Shown here: in pieces, positions 50,737-59,414 of the stretch
Layout of the letters: the number at the start of each line of letters is the position of its first letter
Numbering within the stretch: the stretch's first letter is position 1
Assembly (NCBI GenBank): GCA_963752225.1
Contig: CAVVXS010000011.1
Location: 9,836 to 73,835, forward strand
Reading direction: 5' to 3'
DNA from: JBBROS01 sp963752225
GTDB lineage: Bacteria; Pseudomonadota; Alphaproteobacteria; Acetobacterales; Acetobacteraceae
DNA length: 64,000 bases
Translations under genes and position numbers: made by a program
The notes under the pieces: generated by a model
Databases searched by the model: none
Told to the model about the DNA's origin: nothing
Seen by the model: the letters and a program-made list of their open reading frames with translations, nothing else

Positions 50737-51771
50737 ATGAAAGCCGTCGGCTACCTCGAACGCGGCCTGCCCATCACCGACGAAAACGCGCTGCTCGACC
50801 TCGACCTGCCGGACCCGTCGCCGCCCGCGGGACGCGACCTGCTGGTCCGGGTCCACGCCGTGTCGGTGAACCCGCGCGACGCCAAAAGCCGCCACACGTT
50901 CGACGCGGCTTCGGGCAAGCCGGTCGTCCTCGGTTACGACGCCTCGGGGGTGGTGGAGGCCGTCGGTCCCGAAGCCACGCTGTTCCGGCCCGGGGACGCG
51001 GTGTTCTACGCCGGCGTGTTGAACCGTCCGGGCTCGAACGCCGAGCTGCAGCTGGTGGACGAGCGCATCGTCGGACGCAAGCCGGCGTCGCTGGACCACG
51101 CCGCGGCCGCGTCCTTGCCGCTGACCACGCTGACCGCCTTCGAGATGCTGTTCGACCGGCTCGGCGTTCCCCGAGGCCCGGTGGGCGGCGGCGAGGCGGC
51201 GGATGCGGCCGTGCTGATCCTCGGCGGGGCGGGCGGCGTGCCGTCCGTCGCGATCCAGCTGGCTCGGGCCTTGACCGCGCTCACCGTGGTGGCCACCGCC
51301 TCGCGGCCGGACAGCGAGCGCTGGGTGCGCGAGCTGGGCGCCCACCATGTCGTCGACCACAGCAAACCGCTCGAGGAGGAGGTCGAACGGCTCGGGCTCT
51401 CGACGCCGCTGCGCTACGTGTTCTCGACCCACACCGACCGCCGCAGCTGGGCCGGCATCGCCGCCATCGTCGCGCCGCAGGGCCGGGTCGGCCTGATCGA
51501 CGACCCCGAGCCGCTCGACCTGCGCTTGATGAAGATGAAAAGCGTGTCGATCCATTGGGAAGCGATGTTCACCCGGCCGATGTTCGGCACCGCGGACATG
51601 ATCCGGCAGCACGAGATCCTGACGGAGGTGGCGGGCCTGGTGGACCGCGGCGCGGTCCGGGCGACGGCGGCGCAGAGCTTCGGCGCCATCAACGCCGCCA
51701 ACCTGCGCCGCGCGCATGCCGCCATCGAGGCCGGGCGCGTCGTCGGCAAGCTGGTCCTGGCGGGGTTTTGA
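50737..51771 (+). CDS. zinc-binding alcohol dehydrogenase-family (quinone oxidoreductase-like) protein
   Basis: A 344-residue medium-chain reductase. N-terminal LLVRVHAVSVNPRDAKSR and VVLGYDASGVVEAVGPEATL are typical; the nucleotide loop is AAVLILGGAGGVPSVAIQLA (G-G-A-G-G-V) for NADPH. The catalytic and structural zinc ligands are absent, as in quinone oxidoreductases (TIGR02817-like). ATG 50737. Divergent from the DHH gene across 109 bp. Confidence 0.87.
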   Translation: MKAVGYLERGLPITDENALLDLDLPDPSPPAGRDLLVRVHAVSVNPRDAKSRHTFDAASGKPVVLGYDASGVVEAVGPEATLFRPGDAVFYAGVLNRPGSNAELQLVDERIVGRKPASLDHAAAASLPLTTLTAFEMLFDRLGVPRGPVGGGEAADAAVLILGGAGGVPSVAIQLARALTALTVVATASRPDSERWVRELGAHHVVDHSKPLEEEVERLGLSTPLRYVFSTHTDRRSWAGIAAIVAPQGRVGLIDDPEPLDLRLMKMKSVSIHWEAMFTRPMFGTADMIRQHEILTEVAGLVDRGAVRATAAQSFGAINAANLRRAHAAIEAGRVVGKLVLAGF

Positions 51772-51791
51772 GCGGGCATGGCGGCCCGAGC

Positions 51792-52700
51792 GTGACGGTG
51801 GTTCGGCCCCGGCCTGCCGCCCCCTTGCTGCAGCGAGCCGGGGTGCCGGCGCTGTTCGTGCTGCTGTGGAGCACGGGCTTCATCGGCGCCAGGTTCGGCT
51901 TGCCCCATGCCGGGCCGCTCACCTTCCTGGCGCTGCGCTACGGCCTTGCCGTAGGACTGCTGGTGCTGGCCGCGTTGGCGACGAGGGCGCCCTGGCCGCG
52001 CCGGCCGGCCGAGATCGGCCATTACGCGGTGGCCGGGCTTCTCGTGCATGGGGCTTACCTCGGCGGCGTCTTCGTCGGCATCTCGCTCGGCGTCGAGGCC
52101 GGCGTTTCGGCGCTGATCGTCGGCCTCCAGCCGCTGCTGACCGCCGCGCTCGCCCGCGTGTTCCTTGGTGAACGGGTGGCGCCGCGGCAATGGGTCGGGC
52201 TTGGTCTCGGGCTGCTCGGGATGGCGCTCGTCCTGGCCCGCAAGCTCGGCCAGGGACCCGGCGACGCATGGGGCGGCCTGGCGTGCGTCGGCGCCTTGCT
52301 CAGCATCACCGCCGGCACGCTCTACCAAAAGCGGTTCTGCGCCGGCATGGACCTGCGCACCGGCTGCGTCGTCCAGTTCACCGCCGCGGGCCTCGTCACC
52401 GCCCCGCTCGCGCTGCTGTTCGAGGGCTTCCGTGTCGAATGGACCGGCGAGTTCGTGTTCGCCCTGCTTTGGCTGGTGCTGGTGCTATCGCTCGGCGCGG
52501 TGTCGCTGCTTTACGTGCTGATCCGGCGCGGCGCGGCGGCACAGGTCGCCAGCCTGTTCTTTCTTGTCCCGCCCTGCACCGCCCTGATCGCGTGGCCGCT
52601 GTTCGGCGAGACGCTGAGCCCCTTGGCCCTGCTCGGCATGGCGCTGACCGCGGCGGGCGTAGCCCTGGCGGGCCGGCCGCGGGCTAGCGGCAAACCGTGA
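51792..52700 (+). CDS. EamA/DMT-family transporter
   Basis: About 302 residues with ten helices in two EamA repeats. Repeat 1 starts VPALFVLLWSTGFIGARFGL and ends LQPLLTAALARVFLGERVAP; repeat 2 ends FFLVPPCTALIAWPLFGETL. GTG 51792 is preferred (51798 possible). It lies 20 bp after the reductase gene, so it may be co-transcribed, and it is convergent with the cat operon. Export of amino acids or metabolites is typical. Confidence 0.85.
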   Translation: MTVVRPRPAAPLLQRAGVPALFVLLWSTGFIGARFGLPHAGPLTFLALRYGLAVGLLVLAALATRAPWPRRPAEIGHYAVAGLLVHGAYLGGVFVGISLGVEAGVSALIVGLQPLLTAALARVFLGERVAPRQWVGLGLGLLGMALVLARKLGQGPGDAWGGLACVGALLSITAGTLYQKRFCAGMDLRTGCVVQFTAAGLVTAPLALLFEGFRVEWTGEFVFALLWLVLVLSLGAVSLLYVLIRRGAAAQVASLFFLVPPCTALIAWPLFGETLSPLALLGMALTAAGVALAGRPRASGKP

Positions 52701-52706
52701 CGGCCC

Positions 52707-53018
52707 TTATTGCCGCCGCGGCGCGCGCAGCGGCACCACGGCGCCGGCTGCCGGGCCCGGCGGCAACGGCGTCCAGCCGGCAATGGTCCTCGCGTGCATC
52801 CTGGCCTGGACGTTGTCGGTGATGCCGGGGAACAGCCGGCGCAGCTCGATCGCAGCCGTCAGCTCGCCTTGTTCGAGGAAGACGGTGCGGATGGCGGCGG
52901 CTTCGGCTTCGGTGACGCAGAACACGCCCCAAGCATGGCGTTCTCCGCCGCAACGAACAAGCGGCTTCGCGGTGCCGCGGCCGGCGGTCGACGTGGTGTG
53001 ACCGGTCGGGCGCGTCAA
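52707..53018 (-). CDS. hypothetical protein coupled to catC
   Basis: A 103-residue protein whose ATG overlaps the catC stop by 4 bases. Conserved-looking core: GVFCVTEAEAAAIRTVFLEQ, GELTAAIELRRLFPGITDNV and ARTIAGWTPLPP. It resembles a short unnamed family common in Rhizobiales and Acetobacteraceae, by recollection. No catalytic motif or membrane segment. Position at the end of the ben-cat operon suggests a link to aromatic metabolism, but the function is unknown. Confidence 0.6.
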   Translation of the reverse strand: MTRPTGHTTSTAGRGTAKPLVRCGGERHAWGVFCVTEAEAAAIRTVFLEQGELTAAIELRRLFPGITDNVQARMHARTIAGWTPLPPGPAAGAVVPLRAPRRQ

Positions 53019-53293
53019 TCGATCGCCGAAGGATGCCGGGCGAGCGGGGTCACGGCGATGTCCATGAAGGGGAACAGCGGCAGCGTGGACAGGATCGCGT
53101 GCAGCTCGTCATGGTCGGCGACGTCGAACACGCTGACGTTCGCGTAAGCCCCGGCGATGCGCCACAAATGCCGCCACTTGCCGTCGCGCTGGAGTGCTTG
53201 CGCGCGGTCCTTTTCCAACGCCTTCAGGCGGTCGAACTCGGCGGGATCGATGTCGTGCGGCACGCGCACGTCCATCCGGACATGGTACAGCAT
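53015..53293 (-). CDS. catC: muconolactone delta-isomerase
   Basis: A 92-residue ferredoxin-like small isomerase converting (+)-muconolactone to 3-oxoadipate enol-lactone. LYHVRMDVRVPHDIDPAEFD, the RDGKWRHLWRIAGAYANVSV core and FPFMDIAVTPLARHPS are typical of CatC. It normally forms a decamer. It follows catB after a 56-bp gap containing a hairpin (53308-53341) just before the AGGAG ribosome-binding site. Confidence 0.92.
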   Translation of the reverse strand: MLYHVRMDVRVPHDIDPAEFDRLKALEKDRAQALQRDGKWRHLWRIAGAYANVSVFDVADHDELHAILSTLPLFPFMDIAVTPLARHPSAID

Positions 53294-53307
53294 GGGTGTC
53301 TCCTAAA

Positions 53308-53341
53308 GCACTTCCCGAGCTAATCGGCTCGGGAGTAGTGC
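53308..53341 (-). other. intercistronic hairpin between catB and catC
   Basis: GCACT-t-CCCGAGC, loop TAATCG, GCTCGGG-agt-AGTGC. The 7-bp inner stem is perfect with an outer 5-bp stem. It lies just after the catB stop and before the catC ribosome-binding site, so it could trim or stabilise the mRNA or tune CatC level. No T tract. Confidence 0.55.
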
Positions 53342-53349
53342 GCTCAAAC

Positions 53350-54507
53350 TTAGCTCCGCGCGAAGTGGCGGAGCTTGTCGTGGTCGAGGCGGACGCCGAG
53401 GCCCGGACCCGCGGGCAGGTGGATGTGGCAATCCTCGAACCGCAGCGGCTCCGTCACCAGGTCCTCGACCAGGATCTGCGGTCCGAAATGCTCGCAGCCC
53501 CATTCCAGCGTGCGCAGCCCGGCAAAGGCGTGCAGGTGCGCCGCGGCGCCGACCGAGCTTTCCAGCAGGCACCCGCCGTACAGGCCCATCCCGGCCGCCT
53601 CGGCGACCGCGGCGACCTTGTGCAGGCCGAGCAGCCCGCCGTGCTTGACGAGCTTGAGCGAGACGACGTCCGCGGCCGCGGCCTGCGTCACGGCCAGCAT
53701 CTCGTGGGCCGAGAACACGCATTCGTCGGCCATCAGCGGCACCGTCGAGCGCGCCCGGACCCGGGCCATCCCGGCCAGGTCCCAGGCCGGCAGCGGCTGC
53801 TCCACCAATACCACGCCCAGTTCCGCCAGGCGGGGCATGCAGCGGTTCGCCGTCGCCTCGTCCCAGGCCTGGTTGGCGTCGACGATCAGGCGGGCGCGCC
53901 CATCCAGCGCCGTGGCGAGGCGGCGGAGCCGGGCGAGGTCGGCGTCGGCGGCCTGCGCCCCGATCTTCACCTTGAACGTGTCGTGCAGCCGGGCGGCGAG
54001 CTTGCGTTCGGCTTCGTCGATCTCCTGCGCAGGGTCGCCGGACGCGAGCGTCCACAGCACCGGGACGCGGCTGCGGACAACCCCGCCCAGCAACTGCGCG
54101 GCCGGCAGGCCCAAGGTCTGCCCCACGGCGTCGAACAGCGCCGTTTCCACCGCCGCCTTGGCGGCGTTGTTGCGCTTGGCCGCGGCGTCCATGCGCGACC
54201 CGGCCGCGGCAAGCTGCCCGGCGGAGTGGCCGATGATGGCGGGAGCCAGGTAGGTGTCGACCGTGGCCTTGATGCCCTCCACGCTTTCCTCGCTCCAGCG
54301 TGGCCCGCCGAGCGTGGCGGCTTCGCCGATGCCCACCACGCCGTTGGCCAGGCGCAGCTCGACGATGACGTAGTTCTGGGCCGACACCGTGGTGTTCGAC
54401 AGCTTGTGCCGCCGCACCGTCGGCACGTCCACGATGGTGCTGGTGATGCCATGCACGCCGAGGTCGGCGCGAAGGTCGGCAGGCAGAAGAACGGTGGTGT
54501 CGGGCAT
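53350..54507 (-). CDS. catB: muconate cycloisomerase
   Basis: A 385-residue enolase-superfamily enzyme making muconolactone from cis,cis-muconate. Catalytic Lys pair sits in DTFKVKIGAQ (K-x-K), metal ligands in LIVDANQAWDE, LVEQPLPAWD and MADECVFSAHEM, with KLVKHGGLLG on the last strands. The N-terminal capping part TVSAQNYVIVELRLANGVVG is normal. Start is ATG 54507 with GGAG nearby. Lies between catA and catC. Confidence 0.93.
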   Translation of the reverse strand: MPDTTVLLPADLRADLGVHGITSTIVDVPTVRRHKLSNTTVSAQNYVIVELRLANGVVGIGEAATLGGPRWSEESVEGIKATVDTYLAPAIIGHSAGQLAAAGSRMDAAAKRNNAAKAAVETALFDAVGQTLGLPAAQLLGGVVRSRVPVLWTLASGDPAQEIDEAERKLAARLHDTFKVKIGAQAADADLARLRRLATALDGRARLIVDANQAWDEATANRCMPRLAELGVVLVEQPLPAWDLAGMARVRARSTVPLMADECVFSAHEMLAVTQAAAADVVSLKLVKHGGLLGLHKVAAVAEAAGMGLYGGCLLESSVGAAAHLHAFAGLRTLEWGCEHFGPQILVEDLVTEPLRFEDCHIHLPAGPGLGVRLDHDKLRHFARS

Positions 54508-54583
54508 CGTTGAGCTCCGGGCGGCAGAGATAGGCGGGGCAGGCGGGGGCGCCCGGCCGCCCCGCGGCGGTCGAGCTCGGCGG

Positions 54584-55510
54584 TCAAGCGGGCGCGTGCT
54601 CGCGGGTGACCACCGTGCTCGGGGCGTGGGCCGCTTCCGGATGGAGCACGAAATCGAAGGTGATCTCGGCATAGGGGGCGTTCAGCCCCTTGGCGTGCAC
54701 CGCGGCCGCGTCCTCGACCCGGCGCACCGGCGGGATCAGCCCGTCGCGGGTCGCGAAGGCGAAGTCGTCGTGCAAGTAGGCGTCGCCATCGATATTGATC
54801 TGCGTCGTCAGCTTGCGAAATCCGGGCGCGCTGACGAAGAAGTGGATGTGCGCCGGCCGCCTGCCGTGGCGGCCGAGCCGGTCCAGCAGCGCCTGCGTGA
54901 CCCCGTCGGGAGGGCAGCCATAGCCGGCCGGCAGCAGCGAGCGGAACCGGTAGCGACCCTCGCCATCGGTCTCGATGCGGCGGCGCAGGTTGAACTTCGG
55001 CTGCGTGGGATCGAAGTGCGAGTAGCCGCCCAGCGTGTTGGCGTGCCACACGTCCACCACCGCGCCGGCCACCGGGCGCCCGTCGGTGTCGCGGACCTGA
55101 CCGTCCATGAACAGCACCTCGCCTTGCTCGCTGCCGTCGTCGAGCCGCGCCTCGTGCTGCGAAAGCGGCGCGCCGGCGATATACAGCGGGCCTTCGATGG
55201 TGCGGGGCGTGCCGCCCTCGATGCCGGCTTCCCGCTCCGCCTGGTCCATCCGGAGGTCGAGAAACGTCTCGATGCCGAGGCCGGGCGCCAGCAGGCCGGT
55301 TTCGTTGGCCTGGCCGAGCCGGGTCAGATAGCCCATCGCCGACCAGAACTCGTCCGGCTGCACGTCGAAATCCTCGATCGTGCGGAACAGGTCCGACATC
55401 AGGCGGTGGATGATCCGCTTGAGCCGCAAATCCCCCGCCGCATTGTCCAGGCCGCTGACCTTCGTCAGCAGGTCCTTCACCTCCTCCGTTCCCAGCAAGC
55501 TGTCGGTCAT
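54584..55510 (-). CDS. catA: catechol 1,2-dioxygenase
   Basis: A 308-residue intradiol dioxygenase opening catechol to cis,cis-muconate. The N-terminal helical dimerisation domain (KDLLTKVSGLDNAAGDLRLK) precedes the iron site: Tyr in IEGPLYIAGAP, Tyr in LLPAGYGCPPDG, and both His in RRPAHIHFFVSAPGF. Substrate-pocket VVDVWHANTLGGYSHFD is typical. ATG 55510, 44 bp after benD. Confidence 0.93.
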   Translation of the reverse strand: MTDSLLGTEEVKDLLTKVSGLDNAAGDLRLKRIIHRLMSDLFRTIEDFDVQPDEFWSAMGYLTRLGQANETGLLAPGLGIETFLDLRMDQAEREAGIEGGTPRTIEGPLYIAGAPLSQHEARLDDGSEQGEVLFMDGQVRDTDGRPVAGAVVDVWHANTLGGYSHFDPTQPKFNLRRRIETDGEGRYRFRSLLPAGYGCPPDGVTQALLDRLGRHGRRPAHIHFFVSAPGFRKLTTQINIDGDAYLHDDFAFATRDGLIPPVRRVEDAAAVHAKGLNAPYAEITFDFVLHPEAAHAPSTVVTREHAPA

Positions 55511-55554
55511 GGTCGGTTTCTCCCTGTTTTGGCCCTGTTTTGGCCCTGTCATGG

Positions 55555-56358
55555 TCAGCCGAGGTCTCCGCCCGCCACGGGCACGGTGACGCCGGTGATG
55601 TAGGAGGCGTCGTCCGAGGCGAGGAACAGGATCGCCGCCGCCTGCTCCGCGGTCGTGCCGTAGCGCCGCATGAGGCTGGATTGCGTGGTCTGCTGGACCA
55701 CCTCGTCCATCCAGCGGTCTTCCTGGGCGGTGCGGGGGGCGGTGCGGTGCGCGGCATTGCGCGGGATGCGTCGGGGCGGCGCGTCGGTGCCGCCCGGCGC
55801 GGTGCCGCAGACCCGGATGCCGTGGGCCGCGTATTCCATGGCCAGGCAGGCGGTCAGCGCGTTCACCCCGCCCTTCGCAGCGGCGTAGGGCGCGCGGTTG
55901 ACGCCTCGCGTGGCCACCGACGAGACGTTCACGATCACCCCGCCGCCCGCTTCCAGCATGGGCGGGAGCACGGCGCGGCTGCACCACAGCGTCGGGAACA
56001 GCGACCGCCGCAGCTCGGCCTCGACCTGGTCCGGGGCATAGGCCGCGAACGGCATGGCCCAGATGGTGCCGCCGACATTGTTGATCAGGATGTCGATGCG
56101 GCCGAACGCCGCCAGGGCGGCGCCGATGGCCGCCGCCGCGCCGTCGAACGTCTCGAGATCGGCGATCACCGCCACGGACGCCGGGCCGGCTTCGCGCTGC
56201 ACCTCGTGCACCAGCTCGGACCGGTCGACCAGCGCCACCGAGGCGCCTTCCTGCACCAGGCGGCGGGCGACGTCGGCGCCGATCCCTTGCGCGGCGCCGG
56301 TTACGACGGCGGCCTTGCCCTCGAACCGGCCGGGGAAGTGGGCCACGGGCCGGCTCAC
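55555..56358 (-). CDS. benD: 1,2-dihydroxycyclohexa-3,5-diene-1-carboxylate dehydrogenase
   Basis: A 267-residue short-chain dehydrogenase. KAAVVTGAAQGIGADVARRL is the nucleotide motif and INNVGGTIWAMPFAAYAPDQ plus RRSLFPTLWCSRAVLPPML, then VNVSSVATRGVNRAPYAAAK with the Tyr/Lys pair, match BenD closely. It converts the benzoate cis-diol to catechol with CO2 loss. Overlaps benC by 4 bases, so the two are coupled. Confidence 0.92.
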   Translation of the reverse strand: MSRPVAHFPGRFEGKAAVVTGAAQGIGADVARRLVQEGASVALVDRSELVHEVQREAGPASVAVIADLETFDGAAAAIGAALAAFGRIDILINNVGGTIWAMPFAAYAPDQVEAELRRSLFPTLWCSRAVLPPMLEAGGGVIVNVSSVATRGVNRAPYAAAKGGVNALTACLAMEYAAHGIRVCGTAPGGTDAPPRRIPRNAAHRTAPRTAQEDRWMDEVVQQTTQSSLMRRYGTTAEQAAAILFLASDDASYITGVTVPVAGGDLG

Positions 56359-57395
56359 GCGGCGGCCCGATGCGTTTCGCCGGTCACGGTGACGGCGCCG
56401 CTGGGCGAGAATTTTTCATAGTAGAAGTTGGCCGGGAACACGCCCCCGTCCGCCAGCCAGGTCCGGACCGCGTCCACCATCGGCGGCGGGCCGCACAGGT
56501 AGATGTCGACGTCGCCGCCGTTGAGGTGCGCGGGCTCGACGTGGGCGGTCACGTAGCCGGTCCGCTTGTGGCTGCTTCCGGGCGCGGCCACGCAGGTGGC
56601 GTAGGTGAAACCCGGGATGGCGGCGGCGTAGGCGTCCAGCCGGTCCAGCCCGACCAGGTCGGCGTCGTTGGTCACGCCGTACACGAGATGGATCGGATGC
56701 GCGGCGCCCGAGGCGGCGAGCTTGCCCAGCATGGACAGGAACGGCGCCAGCCCGGTGCCGCCCGCAAGGAGCAGTAGCGGGCGCGCCACGTCGCGCAGGT
56801 AGAAGCTGCCGGAAGGACCGATCAGGGACAAGGGCGTGCCCGGGGCCGCGGCCTCGCGCAGCCAGGTGCTCATGAGGCCGCGCGGAATGTCGCGCACCAG
56901 GAACGACAGCGCGCCGTCGCCGGGCGCGGAGCTGAAGGAGTAGGAGCGCCGCTGGTCGGTTCCGGGCACCAGCACGTTGACGTACTGGCCCGGCAGGAAG
57001 GCGAGCCCGTCCGGCGCGTCCACCGTGAAGGCGATGCTCGTCGCCGACAGCCGGTCCACGCTGCGGAGCGGCGCCTCGAAGCTCTGGCCCTTGGTCTTGC
57101 AGACCTCCGACGAGGCGGCGATCGACAGCACCAGGTCGGTGTGCGGGCGCATCTGGCAGGCCAGGCCGAGCCCGGACCCTGCTTCTTCCTCACTCAACGC
57201 GTCCTCGATGTAGTCGCCGGCGTCGAACCGGCCGGATTCGACCCGGCACTTGCACGTCCCGCAGGCGCCGTCGCGGCAGTCGAGCGGGATGTTGATGCCG
57301 ACGCGGTACGACGCGTCGGCGACGGTCTCCCCCGCGCGGCAGTCGACGAAGCGGGTCACGCCGTCCTCGAAGTTGAGTGCGATGCGATGGGTCAT
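56355..57395 (-). CDS. benC: benzoate 1,2-dioxygenase reductase component
   Basis: A 346-residue NADH:ferredoxin-type electron-transfer protein. The N-terminal [2Fe-2S] plant-type ferredoxin has Cys residues in LDCRDGACGTCKCRVESG and GLACQMRPHTD, the FAD domain has RRSYSFSSAPGD, and the NADH domain has LLLAGGTGLAPFLSMLG with a C-terminal DIYLCGPPPMVDAV. Delivers electrons to BenAB. Follows benB by 16 bp. Confidence 0.93.
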   Translation of the reverse strand: MTHRIALNFEDGVTRFVDCRAGETVADASYRVGINIPLDCRDGACGTCKCRVESGRFDAGDYIEDALSEEEAGSGLGLACQMRPHTDLVLSIAASSEVCKTKGQSFEAPLRSVDRLSATSIAFTVDAPDGLAFLPGQYVNVLVPGTDQRRSYSFSSAPGDGALSFLVRDIPRGLMSTWLREAAAPGTPLSLIGPSGSFYLRDVARPLLLLAGGTGLAPFLSMLGKLAASGAAHPIHLVYGVTNDADLVGLDRLDAYAAAIPGFTYATCVAAPGSSHKRTGYVTAHVEPAHLNGGDVDIYLCGPPPMVDAVRTWLADGGVFPANFYYEKFSPSGAVTVTGETHRAAA

Positions 57396-57411
57396 GATCC
57401 GGCGCTCCGCT

Positions 57412-57945
57412 TCAGATGTGGTAGATGTCGACGACGTGGTGGATGTAGTCGTTCTTCAGCACGACCTTCTTGCGCCGGATCAGCGGCGCGGCGCCGGTAT
57501 TGTCGATCGTGTAGAAGGACGTGCCGAAATAGGTGTCGGTGGTCTTGTAGCGGAAGCTGTAGGTCACCCAGTTGAACCGAAGCTTGACCAGGCCGCCGGC
57601 ATCGTCCTCGATCTCGACATTGGCGATGTTGTGCGACGTGCGCGGCTCCGGCAGGCTGGTGGCGCTGCTCCGCTCCGTGCGGATGCGGAACACGCGGTCT
57701 TCCAGCCCGCCCTTGTGGCCGTACCAGATCAGCGAGATCTCGGTCTGCGGGTCCTCGACCAGGCGGTCGTAGTCGTCCCAGGCCGGCATCCAGAACTCGA
57801 CGTCGGGCGCGTAAAGCGCAAGCCATTCGTCCCACAGGCGGTCGTCGAGGTAGCGGGCTTCGCGGTATAGGAACCGCTCGGCGTCGGCTTGCGTGAAGGG
57901 GGTGCGGGTCGCGGCCACGGCCGGGATGTCCAGGGTGACGCCCAT
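57412..57945 (-). CDS. benB: benzoate 1,2-dioxygenase small (beta) subunit
   Basis: A 177-residue aromatic-ring-hydroxylating dioxygenase beta subunit. AERFLYREARYLDDRLWDEW, LALYAPDVEFWMPAWDD and TNISLIWY-like EISLIWYGHKGGLEDRVFRI are typical, ending with the conserved LKNDYIHHVVDIYHI. It stabilises the alpha3beta3 hexamer with BenA. Start ATG 57945, 3 bp after benA. Confidence 0.93.
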   Translation of the reverse strand: MGVTLDIPAVAATRTPFTQADAERFLYREARYLDDRLWDEWLALYAPDVEFWMPAWDDYDRLVEDPQTEISLIWYGHKGGLEDRVFRIRTERSSATSLPEPRTSHNIANVEIEDDAGGLVKLRFNWVTYSFRYKTTDTYFGTSFYTIDNTGAAPLIRRKKVVLKNDYIHHVVDIYHI

Positions 57946-57948
57946 GGC

Positions 57949-59301
57949 TCATTTCCTCCCGCTGGCGGCGCGCCGCATGCAGTCCTGCCAATATTTGTGC
58001 TGGACGACGAACAGCCCCTCGTCCTCCGTCTTGCGGCCGCTCCGCAGCGGCTTCAGCCCGATCGACGCCGCCGCCTCGTCCGGGCCTTCGATCCAGTGCT
58101 TGGCGCCGCGGCACATATCGTTCCACTTCGCCGACGTGCCCATCATCGCCATCTGGCAGGCGCGGAACTCCTCGAGGTCGTCCGGCGTCGCCATGCCGGA
58201 GGCGTTGAAGAAGTCCTCGTACTGGCGGATGCGGCGGGCGCGGTGCTCGGGCGCCTCGCCGCGGGGCGCGATGCAGTAGATCGTCACCTCCGTCTTGTCG
58301 ACGCTGATCGGCCGGTAGGTCCGGATCTGCGAGCTGAACTGGTCCATCAGGTACACGTTCGGATAAAGGCAGAGGTTGCGGCTGCGCCCGACCATCCACT
58401 GCGCCGGCGCTTCGCCGAACTGCGCCGCGAGTTCCTCCCGGCGGCTCCAGTTCGGGCGGTCCTCGGGATTGGCCCAATTGGTCCAAAGCAGCAGGTGGCC
58501 GTGCTCGAACGAGTAGAAGCCGCCGCCCTGCTTGGCCCAGCCGCCCGCGCTCATGGCCCGGACGTTGTCCACCTGCTCCTGCTCCTTGCGGCGGTTGGTG
58601 GTGGCGGCGTAGTTCCAATGGACGGCGCTGACATGGTAGCCGTCCGCACCGTTCTCGGTCTGCAGCTTCCAGTTGCCGTCGTACACGTAGCTCGAGGAGC
58701 CGCGCAGCACCTCCAACCCGTCCGGCGACTGGTCCACCATGATGTCGATCATCCGGGCCGCCTCGCCCAGGTGCTCCCGCAGCGGCAGCACGTCGGGGTT
58801 GAGGCTGCCGAACAGGAAGCCGCGGTAGTTCTCGAACCGCGCAACCCGCGTCAGGTCGTGGCTGCCGTCCTTGTTGAACTGCTCGGGGTAGCCGGCGTCG
58901 GCGCCGCCGTCCTTCACCTTCAGCAGCTTGCCGGAGTTGTTGAACGTCCAGCCGTGGAACGGGCAGGTGAAGTTGGCCTTGTTGTCGCGCTTGTGCCGGC
59001 ACAGCATCGCGCCGCGATGGCTGCAGGCGTTGATGAAGGCGTTCAGCTCGCCCTGCTTGTTGCGGGCGATGAACACGGGCTGCCGGCCCATATGGGTGGT
59101 GAAATAGTCGTTGTTGTTCGGGATCTGGCTCTCGTGCGCCATGTAGATCCAGTTGCCCTCGAAGATGTGCTTCATCTCGAGTTCGAACAGGGCCGGGTCG
59201 GTGAAGACCGAGCGTCCGACGCGGTAAATGCCGCGCGCCGCATCGTCTTCCAGGGCGGCGTCGATGGTAGCGTCGATGGGGGTGTGGACGGTATCGAGCA
59301 T
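57949..59301 (-). CDS. benA: benzoate 1,2-dioxygenase large (alpha) subunit
   Basis: A 450-residue ring-hydroxylating oxygenase alpha subunit. The Rieske site is NACSHRGAMLCRHKRDN with FTCPFHGWTFNNSG (C-x-H and C-x-x-H). The mononuclear iron site is in ADGYHVSAVHWNYAATTN (H-x4-H) with a C-terminal Asp. FEGNWIYMAHESQIPNNNDY is the family N-terminus. It inserts O2 into benzoate. First gene of the operon, divergent from the LysR gene. Confidence 0.94.
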   Translation of the reverse strand: MLDTVHTPIDATIDAALEDDAARGIYRVGRSVFTDPALFELEMKHIFEGNWIYMAHESQIPNNNDYFTTHMGRQPVFIARNKQGELNAFINACSHRGAMLCRHKRDNKANFTCPFHGWTFNNSGKLLKVKDGGADAGYPEQFNKDGSHDLTRVARFENYRGFLFGSLNPDVLPLREHLGEAARMIDIMVDQSPDGLEVLRGSSSYVYDGNWKLQTENGADGYHVSAVHWNYAATTNRRKEQEQVDNVRAMSAGGWAKQGGGFYSFEHGHLLLWTNWANPEDRPNWSRREELAAQFGEAPAQWMVGRSRNLCLYPNVYLMDQFSSQIRTYRPISVDKTEVTIYCIAPRGEAPEHRARRIRQYEDFFNASGMATPDDLEEFRACQMAMMGTSAKWNDMCRGAKHWIEGPDEAAASIGLKPLRSGRKTEDEGLFVVQHKYWQDCMRRAASGRK

Positions 59302-59396
59302 CTTCGTCTCCCTGCCTTTGCGGCTATGGTCGTTCCTCGCAAGGCCGAGATGCCACCTTTCGCGGCCGCCCCGCCAACACTAAAAAGGTGCCCATC

Positions 59397-59411
59397 ATAC
59401 CTTTGGGGTAT
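59397..59411. promoter_or_regulatory. BenM/CatM-type operator, ATAC-N7-GTAT
   Basis: ATAC-CTTTGGG-GTAT matches the known BenM/CatM binding pattern ATAC-N7-GTAT exactly, 96 bp from benA and 3 bp before the regulator GTG. It is the likely activating or autorepressing site for the divergent promoters. Confidence 0.75.
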
Positions 59412-59414
59412 CGT

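Noticed and set aside
49428..52700. 1090-residue plus-strand reading frame
   Set aside because: Only the last ~300 residues (EamA transporter from 51792) have coding character; the rest is antisense to uvsE/DHH or in another frame of the reductase.
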